64,000 nucleotides of DNA from Candidatus Bathyarchaeum tardum (GTDB lineage: Archaea; Thermoproteota; Bathyarchaeia; Bathyarchaeales; Bathyarchaeaceae): NCBI GenBank assembly GCA_029762755.1, contig JARVGH010000005.1, positions 124,001-188,000 on the forward strand. The letters run 5' to 3'. The translations under genes were made by a program, and so were the position numbers. Within the stretch, counting starts at the first letter, position 1, and every line of letters starts with the position of its first letter. The notes beneath the pieces were generated by a model that was given only the letters and a program-made list of their open reading frames with translations, made no database searches and was not told the DNA's origin. Shown here piece after piece: positions 16,668 to 24,402 of this stretch.

Positions 16668-17597
16668 GTGAGCAAGAAAATGTTCAGATTCGAAAGAACA
16701 CAAAAAATTGTTGAAGCTGGCGGTATCAAACTCGGTGGACAGCCCGGAGAATGTCCAACTGTTCTCACTGCTTCAATCTTTTACATTGGACAAAAAATAG
16801 TAACAGACAAAAAGCTAGGAACTTTCGACAAAGCCAAAGCTGAAGCACTCATCAATAGGCTTGATGTGCTCTCTGATATGACAACCAACCCATTCATTGT
16901 GGACGTTGTCGGAACTTCAGTTGAATCTTTCCAAAGATACATTGAATTTGTTGCAAAAGTAACTGATGCTCCAATCCAAATTGACGCAATCAGCCCAAAA
17001 CTCCGAATGGAAGCAATCAAATGGGCTGCAGAAGTTGGATTATCTCCACGACTCATTAACAACTCTATCTACAAAGGCGTTAAAGACAAAGAACTCGAAA
17101 ACCTAAAAGAATGTGGCGTAAAAGCTTCAATTGTCTTGTGTGACAACCCAACAGATGATACTGTTGAAGGAAAGCTATCTGCACTGGAAGCGGCATTGCC
17201 TCTGGCTGAACAAGCTGGAATCGAAGGAATGCTCATTGACACATCCATGTCCGCATGGGGCATTGGTGTAGGTGCAGGTCTTCAAGCAATTAAAGTCATC
17301 AAAGAAAAATATGGTGACATCGGAGCCGTAGGAACTGGAATCGGAAACGTTTCCGACACACTCGGATGGGTTAAAGGGAATTTCTCAAAAGAAGTTAAGA
17401 AAGCAACTGACGCAGCACAAAACGCAATTCTGCCAATGATTGGTGCAGACTGGATTATGTTTGGTCCAATCGAATTCGCAGAATATGTATTTCCTGCTGT
17501 AGCTGTAATTGATACCTACATTCTAACTGCAACCGCAGACCTAGGAACACGGCCCCACGAAGAAGGCAAACACCCACTATTCAAACTAGTCGGTTAA
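16668..17597 (+). CDS. mtrH: MtrH-type tetrahydromethanopterin (or folate) methyltransferase
   Basis: A 309-residue TIM-barrel protein aligned over its length with MtrH, the subunit that moves the methyl group between tetrahydromethanopterin and a corrinoid. Recognisable segments are the N-terminal FRFERTQKIVEAGGIKLGGQ, FIVDVVGTSVESFQRYIEF, PIQIDAISPKLRMEA and GAVGTGIGNVSDTLGWVKG. The other Mtr subunits are not in the window, so this is not a full Mtr complex. Paired with the upstream corrinoid protein, it probably links an outside methyl donor to the C1 pool or works in reverse. A GTG start at 16668 is used; an ATG four codons later is an alternative. A clear terminator hairpin follows. Confidence 0.9.
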   Translation: MSKKMFRFERTQKIVEAGGIKLGGQPGECPTVLTASIFYIGQKIVTDKKLGTFDKAKAEALINRLDVLSDMTTNPFIVDVVGTSVESFQRYIEFVAKVTDAPIQIDAISPKLRMEAIKWAAEVGLSPRLINNSIYKGVKDKELENLKECGVKASIVLCDNPTDDTVEGKLSALEAALPLAEQAGIEGMLIDTSMSAWGIGVGAGLQAIKVIKEKYGDIGAVGTGIGNVSDTLGWVKGNFSKEVKKATDAAQNAILPMIGADWIMFGPIEFAEYVFPAVAVIDTYILTATADLGTRPHEEGKHPLFKLVG

Positions 17598-17617
17598 GCC
17601 TAAACCAAAAATCTTCC

Positions 17618-17650
17618 AATGGGCTATTGCCCATTTTTTATTTTTTTAAT
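17618..17650 (+). terminator. Terminator after mtrH
   Basis: AATGGGC (17618-17624) and GCCCATT (17629-17635) form a perfect 7-bp stem with a 4-nt loop, followed by a T-rich run to about 17648. It ends the corrinoid-protein/mtrH transcript. Confidence 0.75.
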
Positions 17651-17763
17651 ATAATTTTAGTTAATACTTTGGTCGTTTTCTCATGAATATTTTTTGAGTT
17701 TTTATTCTTTAGAAGAACTACTTTTTTATGTAAACTCGATGATAAGGAAAGGCTGGTGAACAA

Positions 17764-18333
17764 ATGACGCTACTGGAATCAGTAATCTTAGACGTTTTGG
17801 AAACCGATCAACCAGAAAACGTGGAACAGTTAGTTCGTATTGTTCAAAATCAAGTCGACGCGAGTCTAGATGAAATTAAAGCCGAAATCAAAAGACTCCA
17901 CAAAAAAGGAATGGTTTCCCTCGAAGAGCCAAAAACGCCCAAACAAAACTTTGTACAATTTCTTTTTGCAAAAGATAATTACTGGTTCTGGATTATCATG
18001 GTTACCTCCATATTGACGTTTGCTTCTATTGTTTTGATTCCTGAAAACCAAGGTTTAGTATCTTACATACGATACGTGTTTGCTTTTGTTCTGGTAGCTT
18101 TCTTGCCTGGATACTGTTTAACAAAAACTTTGTTCCCCAAAAAAACAACATTGGACCCAATCGAAATAATCGTTTTTTCTATCGGACTAAGCTTTGCCCT
18201 TACAACATTAATGGGGCTCTTTTTGAGTTTTAGTTCAATTGGGTTAACTCTAGCAACAACCCTTCCTACTTTAACGGTTATTGTGGTTGTTTTGGCTATG
18301 TTGGCTTTACTAAGAACTTACAAAAAACAGTAA
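17764..18333 (+). CDS. DUF1616 membrane protein with N-terminal winged-helix-like segment
   Basis: A 189-residue protein. Residues 1-60 are helical and charged (LESVILDVLETDQPENVEQL, then IKAEIKRLHKKGMVSLEE), resembling a small winged helix. Four hydrophobic helices follow, including SIGLSFALTTLMGLFLSFSS, which is characteristic of DUF1616. Function is unknown; archaeal members are often near surface or glycosylation genes. The ATG is preceded by a GGTGA ribosome site, with an AT-rich TATA-like stretch upstream. It lies after the mtrH terminator, so it probably has its own promoter. Confidence 0.7.
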   Translation: MTLLESVILDVLETDQPENVEQLVRIVQNQVDASLDEIKAEIKRLHKKGMVSLEEPKTPKQNFVQFLFAKDNYWFWIIMVTSILTFASIVLIPENQGLVSYIRYVFAFVLVAFLPGYCLTKTLFPKKTTLDPIEIIVFSIGLSFALTTLMGLFLSFSSIGLTLATTLPTLTVIVVVLAMLALLRTYKKQ

Positions 18334-18383
18334 CCAAGATTTCATTTTTACGAAATCTACAAAGTATCCTATTAGATTTAAAA

Positions 18384-18416
18384 TAAAAAAAATAAAAGAA
18401 AGGCCGAAGCCTCTGG
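18384..18416 (-). terminator. Terminator with UUCG tetraloop downstream of the TIM-barrel gene
   Basis: On the minus strand AGGC-TTCG-GCCT (18412 to 18401) forms a short GC stem closed by a UUCG loop, extendable by A-U and G-U pairs, and is followed by a long T-rich run. It lies just after the stop of the gene at 18438. An AGATTTC/GAAATCT repeat at 18337-18358 may end the opposite transcript. Confidence 0.65.
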
Positions 18417-18437
18417 TTAAAACACTTGGTTGTTTAC

Positions 18438-19346
18438 TTAGAACAAACTGTCCCATCTGTTAAACAGATCGAGAGCTGGTTGTCCACCGTAGTCACTTAG
18501 CGAGTCTCTATATTCGCCTTTTTCTGTTACTGCTTTCTGGAATTTGACCATGTTATCTGCAACGTCTGCAAGATAGATGATGCCGTCAATTCCAGTTCGC
18601 ATTACACGAACAGAAAGTCTGATCAAGTGTTCGGTTGTTGGACAGTTGTTTGGATCGTCGCCTGGACCACATACGTAAACGTTAGAATATACTGGCTTTT
18701 CTGGGAAGATTCTCCTGAAAGCGCGTGCAAGCATTTCCCAATACCATGAAGTTGCATAGTTCTGAGAGAACATTACAATGTTGAATGCGTCACAGATTTT
18801 GTATAGTTCTTTAAAGTCCATACCAAAGCGTTGGTCTGCGTTTGCTGGGTCAGGTAGAACTGCTAATACTAGTTTTGTTTTTACACGTTCTTTTACGTCT
18901 TTGATGAATTCTGTGATTGTTTGGTTGCGCCATTCGAACCATTCAAGTCCGCTTTCTTTCCAGAGTTTGTTGCATCGTTCACAGGTGCAGTGTCCGTGGT
19001 CAGCAAAGTGCCAGCTGTTCAAGAAGATTGGCTGGTTTGTTGCTTCTACTGTTTTCTGTATGTAGTCTAGTTGTTCTTCTCTAAATTCTGGAACTGTGGG
19101 GCACAAAACGTCCCAGTGTAGGTTATATTGATTGTTTCCTCGTACTCCTCGTCCACGTGCTGATTCAGAAACCCATTCTGGGTGAGCACGACCAGTTACG
19201 TTGTCGCCGAAAACTGCAATGTTGTTCCACATGTCATTTTGTGGGGTTCCGCGTCGTCCTGTTTCTGGTTTCAGTCGGTACACATCAAAGTCGAATCCTT
19301 CAACCTTCTTTGGTTCATAAAGGTAATTGCCGAATTCCATCCTCAT
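18438..19346 (-). CDS. Unassigned TIM-barrel-like protein with HxxxHGHCxCxxC motif, paralog A
   Basis: A 302-residue protein without signal peptide or membrane segment. Conserved with its paralogs are Y-EP--V-GFD at the N-terminus, HPEWVSESARG (54-65), NLHWDVLCPT (75-84), and WHFADHGHCTCERC (112-125; H113, H117, H119, C120, C122, C125). Further shared parts are WFEWRNQTITEFIKD and PDPANADQRFGMDF. The order of motifs resembles glycoside-hydrolase-like TIM barrels in which an FCxCxxC loop follows a DG-type strand, so a hydrolase-like fold is my best reading. The Cys/His cluster looks like a zinc site, as in some methyltransferases. Function is not known. It neighbours corrinoid, MtrH and CbiZ genes. 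Confidence 0.7.
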   Translation of the reverse strand: MRMEFGNYLYEPKKVEGFDFDVYRLKPETGRRGTPQNDMWNNIAVFGDNVTGRAHPEWVSESARGRGVRGNNQYNLHWDVLCPTVPEFREEQLDYIQKTVEATNQPIFLNSWHFADHGHCTCERCNKLWKESGLEWFEWRNQTITEFIKDVKERVKTKLVLAVLPDPANADQRFGMDFKELYKICDAFNIVMFSQNYATSWYWEMLARAFRRIFPEKPVYSNVYVCGPGDDPNNCPTTEHLIRLSVRVMRTGIDGIIYLADVADNMVKFQKAVTEKGEYRDSLSDYGGQPALDLFNRWDSLF

Positions 19347-19569
19347 TCCTCGTTTTAAAACTGCAAAATACTTCGATGCAGATTATATAAGCTTTGCTTC
19401 ATTACCCAAAAACTTTGCAACATCAAAGTTCTAGAACTAAACTAGGCATGTTTTCCTATTATCGATGTAAATGTCAAAAAATTAACTACCTTTTCAGTGT
19501 TGCAGTCTAGAGAATTGATTTTTTTTAAAAAAATATTGCAAGTGTGCAAAAAATGTGCACACTACAGTT

Positions 19570-20472
19570 TTAGTCGAGTATGGTTTCCCATTTGTCAACC
19601 AGATCTAAGACTGGTTTGCCGCCATAGCCATCCAAAAATTCGCGAAGTTTTACGTCTTCGACGCATTTTCTTTGGAAGTTTTTCATGATTTGAGCGTTTG
19701 CGGCTAGGAAGATGAGTCCGTCTACGCCAGTTCGGGCAATACGACAAGCTGTTTTGAGTAGTTGGGTGTGGTTTTCAAGTTCGTTAGGGTCGTCGCCTGG
19801 ACCTTGAATGTACAGACCTGGATATACTGGTTTTTTAAGTAATTTCTTGAATGAACGAGCCATTGTTTCAAAATACCAGGGGCTTGCATAGGTCTTTGAC
19901 CAGTGTGGAACAACAAAGGCTGTTGCAAATTCTGCTAGGGCGTCAAAGTCTAGGCCGAAGCGTTCATAGCAGTTAACTGGGTCAGGAAGTAATCCAACAT
20001 AGAATGGTTTGTTTTTCACTCGTTCTTTAGCTGCACCGATGAAATCTGTTACTGTTTGTGCTCTCCATTCAAGCAAGTCCATGCCGCTTTTGGCGTGGGC
20101 TGCTTTGCATCTTGGGCATATGCAGAATCCGTGGTCCGCTACGTGCATGCTGCTGACGGTGATTCCTTTGGTGTAGTCTGCGGTTTTTTCGATTAGGTCA
20201 AGCATGTAATCAATCATTTGTTTTTCTTGGTTGCAGACGATGTCCCAACGTAGGTTGTAGTATTTGTTCGTTCGCAGTGCAGGTCCGTGGGCAGATTGGG
20301 CAACCCAATCGGGGTGTTGTTCTGCCATGTTGTTGTCGCCGAAACATGCAATGTTGGTTGTCATTTCAGGATTTGGAGTTCCAACAATTCCTCGTTCTGA
20401 TTTAAGACGGTATACTTGTAGATCGAATCCTTCAACAGGAGTAGGTTCATAAATGAACATTCCAAACTTCAA
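19570..20472 (-). CDS. Unassigned TIM-barrel-like protein with HxxxHGFCxCxxC motif, paralog B
   Basis: A 300-residue cytoplasmic protein, paralog of the genes at 18438 and 22587. The shared core motif is MHVADHGFCICPRC (109-122; H110, H114, C117, C119, C122). Other shared segments are MFIYEPTPVEGFDLQVYRLK at the N-terminus, HPDWVAQSAHGPALRTNK, LEWRAQTVTDFIGAAKERV and LPDPVNCYERFGLDFDAL. Y-AS-W-(Y/F)-E near residue 200 and GPGDDPN near 235 are common to paralogs A and B only. A TTG start is preceded by GAGGA at suitable spacing. It is separated from paralog A by 223 bp, so each may have its own promoter. The substrate is unknown. Confidence 0.7.
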   Translation of the reverse strand: MKFGMFIYEPTPVEGFDLQVYRLKSERGIVGTPNPEMTTNIACFGDNNMAEQHPDWVAQSAHGPALRTNKYYNLRWDIVCNQEKQMIDYMLDLIEKTADYTKGITVSSMHVADHGFCICPRCKAAHAKSGMDLLEWRAQTVTDFIGAAKERVKNKPFYVGLLPDPVNCYERFGLDFDALAEFATAFVVPHWSKTYASPWYFETMARSFKKLLKKPVYPGLYIQGPGDDPNELENHTQLLKTACRIARTGVDGLIFLAANAQIMKNFQRKCVEDVKLREFLDGYGGKPVLDLVDKWETILD

Positions 20473-20579
20473 AGCTGATTCCTCTTCAGAATCGAGAACT
20501 TACTTAAAGTAAGCTATAAGGATTGCGACATAATCAGACAAAAGCCAACAAGCGCATTATTAATGCCCAATCGCTGTTT

Positions 20580-21728
20580 TCAGTCTTTTTGTTTTTCTAA
20601 AGTATTCAAATAAACACAATGCATAACTGCAGAAAGAACACTTCTGGTAAACCAGCCCATTTCATCAGAAAAGGTTGAACTCAAATAATCTGGTCTAACA
20701 AATTTGAACTCTGCTTCTTGTTTTGACAAGTAATCTGTTACTGCCTTTTGCAGAATCTTATGAAGAACAAAATCATCCGTTTCTTCGTTATTTTTGCCTT
20801 CAGGAATCAAGTTAGTTTTCACATCTTCATCCAACCGCAATGCAGCAATGACTAAAGCTGCGATGTTTTGGTCAGCTAACACTTGTTTGAATTCTTTAAT
20901 GAACTGTTCACGTTTTTCTAGATTGTTTCGAAGAATTGGACGAATCTGTGAGAATAAAATTGTCAAGTTTTCAACGGTTACTCCCCTTTCTTCTAACCTT
21001 CTTGTTAGAGACCGGTTGGAGTACATGTTTTCTTGCTTGAAAATAGCTGATTTCAGGGCAACCTTGACTGATTTACCAATCAACTCTCCTATTATTGTGC
21101 CGCTGCCTGCATACTTTATGGTGTTCCCATGTTTTGTGCATGCAATTACTACGCTGTCTGTTACTGTTCCGGTGGCTACTTCCCCGGAAAAACGGCTTCT
21201 AACGTCAAGCTCTCTTAGTGCAGCTGCTTTTGCTTCAGTTGCTGAAACAATTGCGTTAACCATGCAGCTCTCCGTAAGATTACCATCGACTACAATAATC
21301 GTGTTTATGGTGCCCCATTTCTTTGGAGGAAACGCAACCTGCTTTGAAGCTATTTCATCTCCTGGTGTGGCCGCAAAATATGCCCCTGCAGTAACAAAGG
21401 TTGTTAACGTGAGGTCCTGAAACTTTTCTGAAACTACTTCAACATTTGTCATTCGCGCAGCAGTCATTATCGCTACTACATTATCTTGAGGAATGCCTGC
21501 TTTAGTTATTTCATCTAACAAAAAGTCTCGGGCATCCCTGTGAACCTTGTCATCAACATCACTACCCGTGTCTTCTGATACCTGCACATTAATTATGCAG
21601 TTTGCCTTTTGTGTACCCCCATTCAAAACCGCTGAACTCAATATTTTCAAAGGAAATTTTGATTTCAAAATCAGTTTGTTTTCTTGTATTTCAGCTTCAA
21701 AAGAGTCAATGTTGGTTTCGAGTTTCAT
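20580..21728 (-). CDS. cbiZ: Adenosylcobinamide amidohydrolase, probably bifunctional CbiS-type
   Basis: A 382-residue protein. Residues about 1-215 match CbiZ: AVLNGGTQKANCIINVQV, VAIMTAARMTNVEVV, GTINTIIVVDGNLTESCMVN, and AIVSATEAKAAALRELDVRS. CbiZ removes the aminopropanol side chain of scavenged adenosylcobinamides to give adenosylcobyric acid, which CbiB can rebuild. The C-terminal 160 residues (RRLEERGVTVENLTIL, then VLHKILQKAVTDYLSK and a final helix) resemble CobZ, the archaeal alpha-ribazole-phosphate phosphatase related to PgpA. The Methanopyrus CbiS protein has this fused order. The CobZ half is divergent here, so phosphatase activity is less certain. It is divergent in direction from the P3-type gene and lies near the ferredoxin. 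Confidence 0.85.
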   Translation of the reverse strand: MKLETNIDSFEAEIQENKLILKSKFPLKILSSAVLNGGTQKANCIINVQVSEDTGSDVDDKVHRDARDFLLDEITKAGIPQDNVVAIMTAARMTNVEVVSEKFQDLTLTTFVTAGAYFAATPGDEIASKQVAFPPKKWGTINTIIVVDGNLTESCMVNAIVSATEAKAAALRELDVRSRFSGEVATGTVTDSVVIACTKHGNTIKYAGSGTIIGELIGKSVKVALKSAIFKQENMYSNRSLTRRLEERGVTVENLTILFSQIRPILRNNLEKREQFIKEFKQVLADQNIAALVIAALRLDEDVKTNLIPEGKNNEETDDFVLHKILQKAVTDYLSKQEAEFKFVRPDYLSSTFSDEMGWFTRSVLSAVMHCVYLNTLEKQKD

Positions 21729-21882
21729 CAGTTATTTTCCTTCTTTATTTTTGTTAGAAATGATAGCCAATCATTGTTTGGGTTAGTTCATTTCTATTTT
21801 CAGGGTGATTTCTACTGTGGAACTCCCTTTTGTTATTTATGCCATAAACGAAATTTACACTTTACAAAAACACAAAAATTGT

Positions 21883-22071
21883 TTAGCTTCTGTCTAGTGT
21901 TATTGCCTTTTTTTGGCATAGGTCTTCGCAGATTCCACAAAGTGTGCAGGAGTCTATGTCAACTATGACTGGTTTGTTGTCTTCTATGTTGAAAACTGCC
22001 ATCGCACAACAGTCAACACAAGTGTAAATGTCACATTCTTTGCATTTGACGTAATCAATTTTTATGTTCAT
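21883..22071 (-). CDS. Small ferredoxin-like protein, probably two [4Fe-4S] clusters
   Basis: A 62-residue protein from the ATG at 22071. The C-terminal cluster motif CTLCGICEDLC (CX2CX2CX3C) is canonical. The N-terminal half has CKECDIYTCVDCC, with spacing CX2CX4CX2CC that departs from the ferredoxin norm, so the first cluster may be altered. It is upstream of cbiZ on the same strand, 154 bp apart. Low-potential ferredoxins or related iron-sulfur proteins reduce inactive Co(II) corrinoids in methyl-transfer systems, so an activator role is plausible here but is inference. A TTG four codons earlier is the alternative start. Confidence 0.8.
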   Translation of the reverse strand: MNIKIDYVKCKECDIYTCVDCCAMAVFNIEDNKPVIVDIDSCTLCGICEDLCQKKAITLDRS

Positions 22072-22083
22072 ATGATGCACCAA

Positions 22084-22586
22084 GTGGGGTTTAACGTAAA
22101 AATAATTATTGTCATCGGATTTAAACTTAAAGATGATTGCGATTTGCTTTTGTAACCTAGAATTCTTGTGGTGGCAAGGTAATATGGTGTGCGTGCTTCT
22201 AGACCATAAGGATAGCTGAGTTCGGTGTTAAGAGGATTTACACGCTACCTCTCTGTTTCAGTTAGGTGTGCTAGCCAATTTTATTCAGGTTCAGTTAGCC
22301 AAAACCAACTGGTCTGGTTGACAAAGCAGCTAACTATACTTCCGTTACGAGAGCTATTTGTCCCCTGCCACACTAAATTCTTTGCTCGTTTCTTGCATAA
22401 ATGCCTTGTTGACCAAAAAATTTTCAAAATTCTACAAAAAATTAGGGTGTTCATTTAAATACTCATATTAAAAAATCGTAAGACATCGGTTTTCTGGTCT
22501 ATGGTTCCTCATTTTTCAGAACCAAATTAAAATAGTTCTATTAGGTTTTTAATTAAAGACATTATCCGACAAAGAGGTTAACCGAA
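22084..22586 (+). ncRNA. 500-bp gene-free stretch with a candidate structured RNA at about 22150-22385
   Basis: No convincing protein frame is present. A TATA-like TTTAAACTTA at 22120-22129 precedes a GC-richer block with nested pairing. P1 is GTGGC-A-AGG (22171-22179) with CCTGCCAC (22364-22371), and P2 is ATAGCT (22212-22217) with AGCTAT (22352-22357). Inside are a hairpin AGAGG/CCTCT (22231-22252) and an arm AGTTAGC/GCTAACT (22293-22335) that encloses AACCA/TGGTT. I found no tRNA, SRP, RNase P or B12-riboswitch consensus. The last 200 bp are AT-rich and carry the leader of the gene at 22587. Orientation is inferred from the TATA box. Confidence 0.35.
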
Positions 22587-23477
22587 TTGAAGATTGGAAC
22601 CGTAATTTATGAGCCTACAATCGTTAAAGGCTATGACATTTCAGTTTATTACTCAAAACGTGTCGACGGCGTGTTAGGAAAACCCGCAAAAGGCATGTAC
22701 AATGATATCACCTGTTTTGTTGACGCAAAAACCCTACGAAGACGACCCGAACTGGTGGCTCTTTCTCCGTTTGGTCCTGCAACCCGAGCAAACAAGGCAC
22801 TTACTCTTCCTTGGGATTTTGTTTGTCCAACAAACGAAGAATACCAAAACCACGTTCTAGACTTCATCAAAGAAACTGCCCACGAAGAGGTAGAAGGCGT
22901 AACCCTTTGTTTGTATCATTTTCCTGAGGAAAAATTTTGCACCTGTGATGGATGCTCTAAAAAACAAAAAGAAAGTGGACTTGACTGGTTAGAATGGCGC
23001 GCCCAAACAGTAACTGATTTTGTCCGAAGGGCAAAAGAACTAGTTTCTCAACCTTTTGGAGTAGAAATCTGGCCCGACCCCATTTTGGCTAAAGAACGCT
23101 TCGGTCTAGACTTTAATGCGATTGCAGAATATGTAGATTATTTCCATGTTCCCTTATCTTCCAGTAGTTACGTGACAATGTACTGGGTAGACACCTTAAC
23201 CCGAGACTTTTTGAAGATTCTCAAAAAACCAATGTTTGTCGAGTTAAGCGCAGAAATTCCTCGACCCATAGAAACTAAGGCTCTTCTTAGAACGGTTGCG
23301 TATCTTTCAAACTACAACCTAGAAGCTATTCTGCTTCTGGTCCATGATGCAGAACGAGCCAAAGATATTTGTCGAACCGCAATAAACGATACCAACTACC
23401 GAAACTGGGTAGACAAATTCGGTTTCGAAAACATGAGCAAAATCATCGAAAAATGGGAAAAAATCTACGGACTATAA
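22587..23477 (+). CDS. Unassigned TIM-barrel-like protein, paralog C (divergent motif)
   Basis: A 296-residue protein clearly related to the genes at 18438 and 19570: IYEPTIVKGYDISVYYSK at the N-terminus, FGPATRANKALTLPWDFVCP, LEWRAQTVTDFVRRAKELV and WPDPILAKERFGLDFNAI. The Cys loop is YHFPEEKFCTCDGC (H111, E114, C118, C120, C123), so the second His of paralogs A and B is Glu and the three Cys are kept. The GPGDDPN segment is lost. It is the most divergent copy and lies on the opposite strand. A TTG start follows GAGGTTA. If the loop is a metal site, this copy may bind differently. Confidence 0.7.
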   Translation: MKIGTVIYEPTIVKGYDISVYYSKRVDGVLGKPAKGMYNDITCFVDAKTLRRRPELVALSPFGPATRANKALTLPWDFVCPTNEEYQNHVLDFIKETAHEEVEGVTLCLYHFPEEKFCTCDGCSKKQKESGLDWLEWRAQTVTDFVRRAKELVSQPFGVEIWPDPILAKERFGLDFNAIAEYVDYFHVPLSSSSYVTMYWVDTLTRDFLKILKKPMFVELSAEIPRPIETKALLRTVAYLSNYNLEAILLLVHDAERAKDICRTAINDTNYRNWVDKFGFENMSKIIEKWEKIYGL

Positions 23478-23501
23478 TCTGCTTGTAGCTTGATTTACTG
23501 T

Positions 23502-24248
23502 TTATTTTGCTGTTGCACGTTTGAATTTTCGCAGTTTGGTTATGTTCAAATCTGCAGAAACAATTTTTGTGTTTATTTCATCTTTTGCATGGCTGAGTAG
23601 TCCCCATGGAGAAATTATTGCACTGTTTCCACCTTTAGAACGGGATCTGGTGTTCCCGTTTTTCAGGAAAAACACCTTGTTGTCTTCTGCTCTTTTTGTG
23701 GTAAGGGGATGCCCTTTCACGTGGGGGTGCGTTCTTGATGCCGAAACAGGCAAGAAAATAACTTCAGCGCCTCGAGATGCCAAACTTTTCACTGTCCGTG
23801 GATAAAACACGTCTGCACATATCAAAATTCCAACTTTGCAATATTCTGTTTCAAAAACTTTGAAAGTGCTGCCAACATGCAATCCAACTCGTTTTTCCCA
23901 GTCCGTGAGATGCATTTTGTGAAATTTTCCCAGAATCTTTCCATTTTTCAAAAACAAACAAGTGTTGTAGTAGTTGCCTCTGAATTTTTCAAAAACTGTT
24001 CCTCCAACGATGTAAGCATCAACATCTTTAGAAACTCGTTTCAACATATTAACTGCTGGTCCGTGGGTCTGTTCTGATATTGATTCAATCCGTGTTCTGT
24101 CCTCAACACTTGCAGGAAAAGGAAAATACTCGGGCAAACAAATGAATTTTGAGTCTTCATCCGCTGCTTTGTACAACATTTTTTCTGCGGTTTTCAAGTT
24201 TTCTTCAGGTGATTCGCTGATTTGCATATGAATCAAACTAACTTTCAT
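23502..24248 (-). CDS. Carbon-nitrogen hydrolase (nitrilase superfamily)
   Basis: A 248-residue amidase-like protein from the ATG at 24248, giving the usual N-terminus MKVSLIHMQISESPEENL. The Glu-Lys-Cys triad is visible: E40 in LPEYFPFP, K111 in KFHKMHL, and C144 in ILICADVFYP. Length and motif order fit small omega-amidase or carbamoylase-type members. Substrate cannot be told from sequence. It is convergent with paralog C (24 bp apart) and divergent from the GT4 gene. In a corrinoid setting, hydrolysis of a corrin side-chain amide would be a speculative alternative to nitrogen salvage. The frame extends to a start at 24284, but family comparison favours the internal ATG. Confidence 0.85.
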   Translation of the reverse strand: MKVSLIHMQISESPEENLKTAEKMLYKAADEDSKFICLPEYFPFPASVEDRTRIESISEQTHGPAVNMLKRVSKDVDAYIVGGTVFEKFRGNYYNTCLFLKNGKILGKFHKMHLTDWEKRVGLHVGSTFKVFETEYCKVGILICADVFYPRTVKSLASRGAEVIFLPVSASRTHPHVKGHPLTTKRAEDNKVFFLKNGNTRSRSKGGNSAIISPWGLLSHAKDEINTKIVSADLNITKLRKFKRATAK

Positions 24249-24402
24249 AAGGTCACGAACCCTTTTGCCATATTGGGCTATCAAAGCTGCTAATAAAGAT
24301 TCAATCGCATTTTGATGATTGAAACATCATTGGTTTGATTTTAATACTTAATCCTGACAAAGAACTGCATAAGAAAACGTTCTAAACTAAGGGGCACAAT
24401 AC

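Noticed and set aside
16668-17597. A full Mtr complex (mtrA-H)
   Set aside because: Only the H-type subunit and a separate corrinoid protein are present; the membrane subunits are not in the window.
20794-21420. 208-codon open frame on the plus strand
   Set aside because: Lies entirely antisense to cbiZ and shows no recognisable protein features.
22161-22380. tRNA, SRP RNA or RNase P RNA in the gene-free stretch
   Set aside because: No T-arm consensus, no SRP GGAAGG-type core and no RNase P conserved regions were found by eye.
22084-22586. Cobalamin riboswitch in the gap beside cbiZ
   Set aside because: A CTGCCACAC string recalls the B12 box, but the other conserved blocks of the riboswitch are missing, and the element would be unusual in archaea.
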